Source: Pigoraptor vietnamica
Lineage: Eukaryota; Opisthokonta; Filasterea
Length of the DNA stretch: 16,569 nt
Direction of reading: 5' to 3'
Assembly: GCA_943704525.1 (NCBI GenBank)
Contig: CALSCQ010002003.1
Coordinates: 1-16,569 of the forward strand
A model generated the notes under the pieces. The model was given only the letters and a program-made list of their open reading frames with translations. It made no database searches and was not told the DNA's origin. Below, in pieces: positions 10,068 to 16,569 of this stretch. Each line of letters opens with the position of its first letter. Within the stretch, counting starts at the first letter, position 1. The position numbers were made by a program, and so were the translations under genes.

Positions 10068-11911
10068 CCTCGTTTGGATGATCTCGAGGGGCAAGGGGAC
10101 GGAAGCGAGAGGGGAAAACCCTGGCTACCGCATCGCACGCGTGCGGATGGGGAGAAACCGGTCGCCGCTCGGAATGAAGAGCGAGGCCAATGGAATGCGA
10201 AGTGCTCAAAAATGCCCCTCACGAACGAAGTGCTGGGCGCAGGGCGTGTGGCGATGGGACCCCGGCAGAGAACGCACCGGGCAATTGCGAGCCGACGAAT
10301 AGGCGTTGTCCTGCTATTTCGGCGAAGAGCGGCCTCTGCGGTCACAGGGAGAACGAGAGGTGCGAATGGGGATTACTGTCGGTGGGCTTATTCGGCGAAA
10401 CGGGTGTGTGAGCCACGACTCACTGCATCGGCGCGGCGGGCATGCAGCGGCTGTGGGGTGGGGTGGACAGCCGGCATGTGCCTGCCTGCGGACTCAGTGT
10501 GGCGTGCTGCGTGTGTGCGCGTGTGTGTGTGTGTGTGTGGGAAGTGTGGGGAAAAGACGGCTCGAGGTGACAGGCCACGCGGGATTGGGCGGCATTTTGG
10601 GCGATAGGGAGCAACCCGTACTGTCGGTTACCCATCCGACACGCGCATTTGAAAATATTGGGTAAAAAATGCACAAAATTCTGGAGAATCTCAATATGAT
10701 GTCATTATTGGACCCTAATTACAGAATGTACTTACGGAATTTGGATACTGTGGGCCAAGTGCATGCGACAAGGCTAAGCAATAAGCCGATTTTGCGGCGG
10801 ATAACTATCGCCGATGCGGTACTCAGATTCACAAGCGCACCCATCACGCCGACCAATCGGGTGCGTCCCTCACGTCACGACTCTGGCCGAGGGCGCGTGA
10901 TGCGGGCGTGTGTCCTTGGCCGATGTATCAGTGCTTTGTCGTGTCCACGCCCACTTTCCTCGCTCACTTTGCCGCGCTGGGCTGCGCGCGCGCGTACCCG
11001 GGTGCTGGGACGGGAAGGCACAAACCGTTCTGCAGTCTAGGTGCGGTTGATTCTGCAGATCCGCGATAGATTCGGCTGTTGCCGTCACGTGAGGGGCAAC
11101 GATTTTCCGTGTCTGGCACGCGCGCCTGCCGTATTTTTGGAATTTTTTCGAGATGGATGACGGTGGCCTAACAATTGCTGGTGCGAAAATGACATCACCG
11201 CTGTTTGCCCCGCACGGCTTCGCGAAGACGTTCGGGCGAGCGCGCGCAGGCCCGTCACGCAACTCTTTCTGTCATGTGGCGAACGTCACACACCCGTGCG
11301 GTGAATGAGATGCAGGGTGCTTATGTGCAAGTCATGTAACGTCTTCTTTGTGTGCGTAACACACTGGTGCGGTGGGCAGAGGGATAGGGCTTCAATATAG
11401 TGTGCGCTTTTGTACTACGAGTGTCGCCCAGCACTTGCGCACTAAAAGAAAGGAAAAATCGACAGTAACCTTCGCAGTAACAGGGTAAACTGTTTATCGA
11501 TATGTTCAGAGCTTCAAGTCTGTATATGCGGGCGGTTGTGCCTGTGCTGTGTACCTGTGTAGTGTGTGTAGTGTGTGCACGTGTGTGAGTGTACTGTATG
11601 CGTGTGTGTGCGTGTGCGTGTTTACATTGAGGTGACTCAACGGGCATACCACGCGTTCCACGAGTGTGCTCTTCTCTCTTTGTGTGCCCACGCGCACGCG
11701 CAAAGTGCACTTCTCACTTGTGCTTTGTTGCGCCGCGGTCACCCGTAGTGGGCGTTCCCGCCGTCGCCCGCTTGAGCTGCATGTGCTCCTAAAGCACATT
11801 CGCCACCCCACTTTTGTCAGATATCGCTATTCTTCTGCAAGAGCTAGCTAGGACCTTTTGAAAGTGGCCATCTCCACGCGCTGTGCCTCGACTGGAATTT
11901 GCCGCTTACAG
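10068..11911. other. Divergent intergenic region between ATPase and catalase
   Basis: With the catalase leader this is a 2-kb gap between two divergently transcribed genes and should hold both promoters. I see no supported gene. The part next to the ATPase is GC-rich, 10640-10830 is clearly AT-richer, and GT-rich microsatellites lie at 10511-10539 and 11550-11625. Open frames in it overlap on both strands and show no domain. Confidence 0.5.
10511..10539. repeat. GT microsatellite
   Basis: A (GT)n tract interrupted by GCGC, in the intergenic region upstream of the ATPase. Confidence 0.75.
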
Positions 11912-12083
11912 GTGAGACGGCATAAGCGACGAGTGTCTGTGTGTCTGTGTCACATGTGATCGCTCACACTTGTGCCCGATAGTGTAACGGCATAAGCGAC
12001 GAGTGTCTGTGTGTCTGTGTCACATGTGATCGCTCACACTTGTGCCCGATAGTGTAAGCACTCAACCGCCGATCTCTTCCCAG
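11912..12083 (+). other. Predicted intron in the catalase 5' untranslated region
   Basis: A consensus donor (CAG|GTGAGA at 11909-11917) is followed 172 bases later by a pyrimidine-rich acceptor (CTCTTCCCAG ending at 12083), 47 bases before the catalase ATG. The length matches the other catalase introns (120-174 bases). There is no coding frame to confirm the splice, so this is inferred from the splice sites only. It contains both copies of the 70-bp duplication. Confidence 0.4.
11917..12056. repeat. Perfect 70-bp tandem duplication upstream of catalase
   Basis: Two identical 70-base units (11917-11986 and 11987-12056) run from ACGGCATAAGCGACGAG to CCCGATAGTGTA. Each holds the 10-base palindrome TCACATGTGA (11950-11959 and 12020-12029), an E-box-like site, and a GTGTCT repeat. 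The duplication ends 74 bases before the catalase start codon. Confidence 0.92.
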
Positions 12084-12130
12084 GGCATCCCACTCTCTGA
12101 CGTGCCCTATAGACGAACATACACGCAACC

Positions 12131-15129
12131 ATGGCGGAAGGGGCGGGCGAGGTTGGCCGCGTGCACGTGGACGAGAACAGCAAGCAGAAGGACCTCGACG
12201 CCGCCCGCGTGCGACTGGCCGGCACGCACCTCACCACCAACACGGGCTGTCGCCAGGGCAATAACACCGACTCGCTCAAGGCGGGCGAGCGCGGTCCCAC
12301 GCTTCTCGAGGACCACTTCTTTCGCGAGAAGATCACCCAGTTTGATCACGAGCGCATTCCGGAGCGGGTCGTGCACGCGCGCGGACACGGCGCCCACGGC
12401 TTCTTCGAGGTCTACAAATCGCTCAAGGACATCACGCGCGCCCGCGTGTTGTGTGACCCGTCCGTGCGCACGCCCGTCTTTGTGCGCTTCTCGACGGTGG
12501 TCGGGTTCCGGGGATCCGCGGATACTGTTCGCGACGTGCGCGGCTTTGCAGTGAAGTTCTACACGGAGGAAGGGTGAGCCTGTCATTGCGTGCTTCTAGC
12601 AGCTGTCGTGCGTCGTATCGTGTGCGTCGGAGCGTGGACGTCAATTTTGTGTGTTTGGTGTGAAATTGTTGACCACTCTGCCATTCAATGTAGCAACTGG
12701 GACCTTGTGGGAAATGCACTCGCGCCGTTCTACATCCAGGTACTGCAATTGTGGCACACGAACATGCACACCCTTCGTTACAATACACACACTGCACCTC
12801 TGCTCCTCCACCTGTTGGCGGGCACTCGTATCTCACTCCGTTACGCGCGTTACTCTGTGTCCGCAGGATGCGATCAAGTTCCCCGACCTCATTCACGCGG
12901 CGAAACCGAGGCCGCACAACGACATCCCGCAGGCGCAGAGTGCCCACGAGGAGTTCTGGGACTTCATCAGCCTCACGCCGGTAAGTGTTGCGTGTGTCTG
13001 CGCATGTGTTTTGTGTGCGTTTGTGTGCGTATGTCGAGTACAGAAGCATGCACGCGAGAGGCCTGTGTGTGAGCGTGTCGTGACCCCTCTCCAATCGCAG
13101 GAATCGGCGCACATGATCATGTGGCATCTCTCAGACAGGGCCATCCCAAGGTAGCTAACTCCCACCTTTCGCTCTTCCTCTCCGCTCGTTCGTTCAGCGC
13201 GTTTGTTCACTTGTGTAGAATGCCACGTGTTCGCGTGTGCTGCTTCTGTCGCTGCTGCTGACAACGTTGTTGCGGGGCTAACAAACCCGTGTTGTGCGCA
13301 GGTCGTTTCGCATGATCGAGGGCTTTGGCGTCAACACGTTCAAGCTCGTCAACGAGGACGGGCGCGTCCACTTTGTCAAGTTCCACTGGAAGCCCAAGCT
13401 GGGCGTGCACTCGCTCGTGTGGGACGAGGCGACGAAGCTGGCCGGCAAGGACCCCGACTTCCTCAAGCGCGACCTGTGGTGTGCGATCGAGCAGGGCTGC
13501 TATCCCGAGTGGGAGATGGGGCTGCAGCTGATCGCTGAGGGCGACGAGGACAAGTTTGACTTTGACGTGCTGGACGCAACGAAAATTTGGCCGGAGGAGG
13601 TCGTGCCCGTGCAGCGCGTGGGTCGCATGGTGCTCAACCGCAACACGGACAACTTTTTCGCGGAGACGGAACAGGTGCGTGTGGCATTAGTTGGTGAATG
13701 TTAATGGAGAGTGTTACGTGCGAACCCTGTTGGCTTCAATGGTGTGTGTAAGACTGTGGCGTTGGCGAACTGTCAGTGTGGACGCCGTCAGTAGCGCGGC
13801 ACCTGCCCCACCTTCGTGTCCTCACGTGACCGTACCTCTACCGCGCAGGTCGCGTTCCACCCGGCGCACCTCGTCCCCGGCATCGACGTCTCCGACGACC
13901 CCCTCCTTCAGGGGCGCCTCTTTAGCTATCTCGACACGCAGATCAACCGCTTCAGCTCGGCCAACTTCAACGAAGTCCCCATCAACCGCCCGCTCGCGCC
14001 CGTCGCCAACGAACGGCAGGACGGCTTCATGCGCCGCCGCATCAACGTCCACCGCGTCAACTACGAGCCCAACACGCTCGGCGGAGGGTGTCCGATGGTC
14101 GCCACGTGGCGCCACGGCGGCTACGAGAACCGCCCCGAGGCTATTCCCGCCACCACCAAAGTGCGCGGGAAGGGACCCAAGTTTTCGGACCACTTCTCGC
14201 AGGCGAAGCTGTTCTACAACAGCCTCAGCGCCGTCGAGAAGCTCCACCTCGTCGAGGCCGCGCAGTTTGAGCTCGGCAAGTGCGACGTTCCCCACGTCAG
14301 GGAGGCCGTAGTGAACATGTTCGCGAATATCGACGCAGAGCTCGCCGGCCGCGTCGCATACGGACTCGGGCTCAGCGCGCCCGCGAAGGCCCTCACTGCC
14401 GCCAAGGCCGCGCGCGAGGTGGCCGGGGCCGTGGCCGAGCGCGTCGTTCACCCGCTGCGAGAGACGTACTCCCCCGCGCTCTCGCAGGTCAACCAGCCCA
14501 TGAACAGCATCGAGGGGCGTCGGGTGGCGGTGCTCGTGGCGCCGGGGTTCGACGCGAAGTCGCTCGGCCCGTTCAAGGAGGCGGTCGTCGCCGGTCGTGC
14601 GACTGTCTCCCTCATTGCGCCGACCATGGGTGCGCTGTCCGCGTCGGAGGGCGCGGCGGCCGAGGCGGACCATGCGCTGCTGACGGCCGAGTCGGTCATG
14701 TTCGATGCGGTTGTGGTGGCCGGCGGCGCTGCGTCTGTGGACGCGCTGCTGTCGGAAGGAAAGACGCTCCACTTTGTGAAGGAGGCGTTTCTGCACTGCA
14801 AGACGATTGCGGCGATTGCCGAGGGAATCGACGTCCTCGACGAAGCCGGTCTCCCCGTGGCACTCGCGGGGCGCGCGAAGAAGGAGCCGAGCAAGCGCCG
14901 CGCGGGGCTGCTTGAGCGCGCCGCCGCCAAGGCCGCCGAGTGGACGTCGAACGTCGCAACGCCAGAGGCAGAGCACAGATCGGGCGCGCTGACGATGGAC
15001 GAGGGCGTGATAACGGCCACGCGTGATGCGGGCATGGGGGAGGCCGCCGCTGCACTCGTGCGGGCCATGTGCCGCCACCGCCACTGGGGTCGGCAACTCA
15101 AGAAGCTGGACGGCCTCATTGATGCGTGA
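12131..15129 (+). CDS. Large-subunit (clade 2, HPII-like) haem catalase, 6 exons, 768 aa
   Basis: Converts hydrogen peroxide to water and oxygen. Exons: 12131-12573, 12694-12739, 12867-12980, 13101-13150, 13302-13674, 13849-15129; all introns are GT-AG (120-174 bases) and the spliced frame is open. The ATG sits in an ACCATGG context. Seen: distal haem His82 ([11 protein letters not shown]), FVRFSTVVG, catalytic Asn155 (NWDLVGN), and the haem-ligand Tyr369 in RLFSYLDTQ with Arg365. His346 lies 23 residues before Tyr369, the spacing of the His392-Tyr415 pair that is covalently linked in E. coli HPII. Residues about 566-768 form the flavodoxin/PfpI-like C-terminal domain of large catalases ([19 protein letters not shown]); the usual PfpI nucleophile position reads AIAEG instead of a cysteine motif, as expected for this non-enzymatic domain. 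The HPII-type long N-terminal arm is absent. There is no signal peptide and no C-terminal SKL-like peroxisomal signal (it ends GLIDA), so location is open. Confidence 0.96.
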
Positions 15130-15426
15130 GGCGAGGGGCGTTGGGCGGTTGGAGGCAGCACTCTGCGAATCTCACGCTGTTTGACGGGACCGTCGTGTGT
15201 GTGGAGTGTGTAGGTTGGTCTTGGGCTTATCGTACGTAAGGGCACGTGTGAGAAGAAGGGTGTCGGCGACAGCACGACTAAACGCGGGCGGAACTTCGTC
15301 CTCATCGACTCGGACTGAATACATGACTCAATCAGGCGCCTCTTAAGGCCCGGCAGTGAGTGCGGACATCGCGGACCGTTTAATGGAGCGGTGAATCACG
15401 CATGCACAGCGCTCGCAGTGAGCAGT
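15130..15426. other. Convergent 3' flank between catalase and the small repeat protein gene
   Basis: 297 bases separate two converging stop codons, so both 3' untranslated regions and polyadenylation sites should lie here. I see no further gene and no clear AATAAA signal on either strand. Confidence 0.5.
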
Positions 15427-16047
15427 TCAGCTCGACTCGTCTGCGTCGTTCTCCGATGCGCTTGAGTCGTCGTCACTGTTAGATGAGTAGAGCGCCATGT
15501 CGGGCTCTGGCCCGTCGCCCTTTACGGGCACCGCAGGCTTCGTGCCACCGCGAATGTCAGTGTCCCAAATGCCCTTCAGCGGCTTGACCTTCAATACTTC
15601 CGCCACCTGCAGCAGCACGGCCTTTGCTTCTTCGGGCGTCATCGGGTCCACGTCCCGAACGAGCTTGTCCAAATGGTACGAGCGGTACCGGTGCCTGTTG
15701 TACGTGGGACGCTCCCGGCCATCGTACTCGTTGTCGTTGATGGCATCCGCGTCCACAAACCGCCTGTCCATCCACCGAACGGCCAATTGCGCGTATTGTC
15801 CGCTGGCCCGTTTCGAGCCCAGCTCGTACAGAACTTCAGCATCTGTCAAGGTACCGTTCTTTGCCATGAACTCCCCCGCCTCGTCGCTCCATCCCCTACC
15901 GCCGTAACAGTTGTTGAAAATGACGGGAACGCGGCCTTCAATTTCCACGTCACTGTGCGCTCGCTGGCACCCCTCTTCCATTTCGCCGTGCGCTCGCTGG
16001 CACCCCTCTTCCATTTCGCCGTGCGCTCGCTGGCACCCCTCTTCCAT
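15427..16047 (-). CDS. Small protein with 11-aa repeats, virus/phage-like CYGG...EYDG domain and acidic tail
   Basis: About 206 aa, function unknown. The frame is open upstream to 16140, but no ATG occurs before 16047, where one lies inside the first repeat; a GTG begins the longer frame. An upstream exon is possible: a polypyrimidine-rich stretch followed by a TGTCCAG acceptor lies near 16082. From the N-terminus: tandem 11-residue units (QRAHGEMEEGC) plus a diverged unit, then VPVIFNNCYGGRGWSDEA, then EVLYELGSKRASGQYAQL and NEYDGRERP, then a helical part (MTPEEAKAVLLQVAEVL) and an acidic serine-rich tail (SSNSDDDSSASENDADESS). The spacing of the CYGG, ELG and EYDG motifs matches a small domain I recall from phages and large DNA viruses; this is memory, not a search. 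Here the usual Phe and Leu after CYGG are Arg and Trp. Start and upstream structure are uncertain. Confidence 0.6.
   Translation of the reverse strand: MEEGCQRAHGEMEEGCQRAHGEMEEGCQRAHSDVEIEGRVPVIFNNCYGGRGWSDEAGEFMAKNGTLTDAEVLYELGSKRASGQYAQLAVRWMDRRFVDADAINDNEYDGRERPTYNRHRYRSYHLDKLVRDVDPMTPEEAKAVLLQVAEVLKVKPLKGIWDTDIRGGTKPAVPVKGDGPEPDMALYSSNSDDDSSASENDADESS

Positions 16048-16067
<20 letters not shown>
15955..16067. repeat. 33-bp perfect tandem repeat, three full units plus 14 bp
   Basis: Identical 33-base units at 15955-15987, 15988-16020 and 16021-16053 are followed by 14 bases of a fourth. The period is a multiple of three and encodes the 11-residue unit QRAHGEMEEGC on the minus strand. 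The lack of synonymous change between units indicates recent expansion. Confidence 0.93.

Positions 16068-16569
<502 letters not shown>

Noticed and set aside
10065-10094. Upstream extension of the ATPase N-terminus
   Set aside because: The extended frame begins with TTG. The first ATG (10067-10065) has A at -3 and gives a sensible N-terminus.
13822-15096. A 424-codon open frame on the minus strand
   Set aside because: It lies exactly opposite catalase exon 6. Long antisense frames are common opposite GC-rich coding exons; the peptide is Arg/His-rich without domains.

Overview
This window is a stretch of nuclear DNA from a GC-rich, intron-rich eukaryote, most likely a free-living protist. 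The evidence is 19 short spliceosomal introns (about 83-155 bases, GT-AG) in one gene and at least 5 in another, translation starts in good eukaryotic context, a fungal/plant/protist-type plasma-membrane proton pump, many CA/GA microsatellites, and no bacterial operon signals. The lineage cannot be fixed from the sequence; an amoebozoan or algal-type protist would fit, but this is inference. The window opens in a poly-G run and ends inside a long CA run, as contig ends often do.

Layout: (1) 1-522: poly-G, an imperfect 41-46 bp tandem repeat and the 3' flank of gene A. (2) Gene A (minus, 523-2811): intronless 762-aa protein with a long disordered, basic RS/SP-rich N-terminal half and an unrecognised folded C-terminal half. 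(3) 2812-3772: intergenic, with a 68-bp perfect direct repeat. (4) Gene B (minus, 3773-4560): two-exon unrecognised 234-aa protein. (5) 4996-10067 (minus): a 20-exon P-type (type III) H+-ATPase of 955 aa with every catalytic motif. (6) 10068-12130: 2-kb divergent intergenic region with an AT-rich island, a predicted 5'UTR intron and a perfect 70-bp tandem duplication. (7) 12131-15129 (plus): a six-exon, 768-aa large-subunit (clade 2, HPII-like) catalase with a C-terminal amidotransferase-like domain. (8) 15427-16047 (minus): a small protein with an 11-residue N-terminal repeat and a domain resembling one I recall from phages and large DNA viruses. (9) 16048-16569: repeat-rich end with a tRNA-like relic and the CA run.

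The genes do not form a pathway. The ATPase would energise the plasma membrane and the catalase would remove hydrogen peroxide; they are divergent and could share regulatory DNA. I found no undescribed multi-gene system. The most notable signals are a strongly over-represented palindrome (TCACGTGA/CACGTG), duplicated DNA in the catalase leader, three stop-free in-frame ATPase introns, and the repeat-bearing virus/phage-like small protein.
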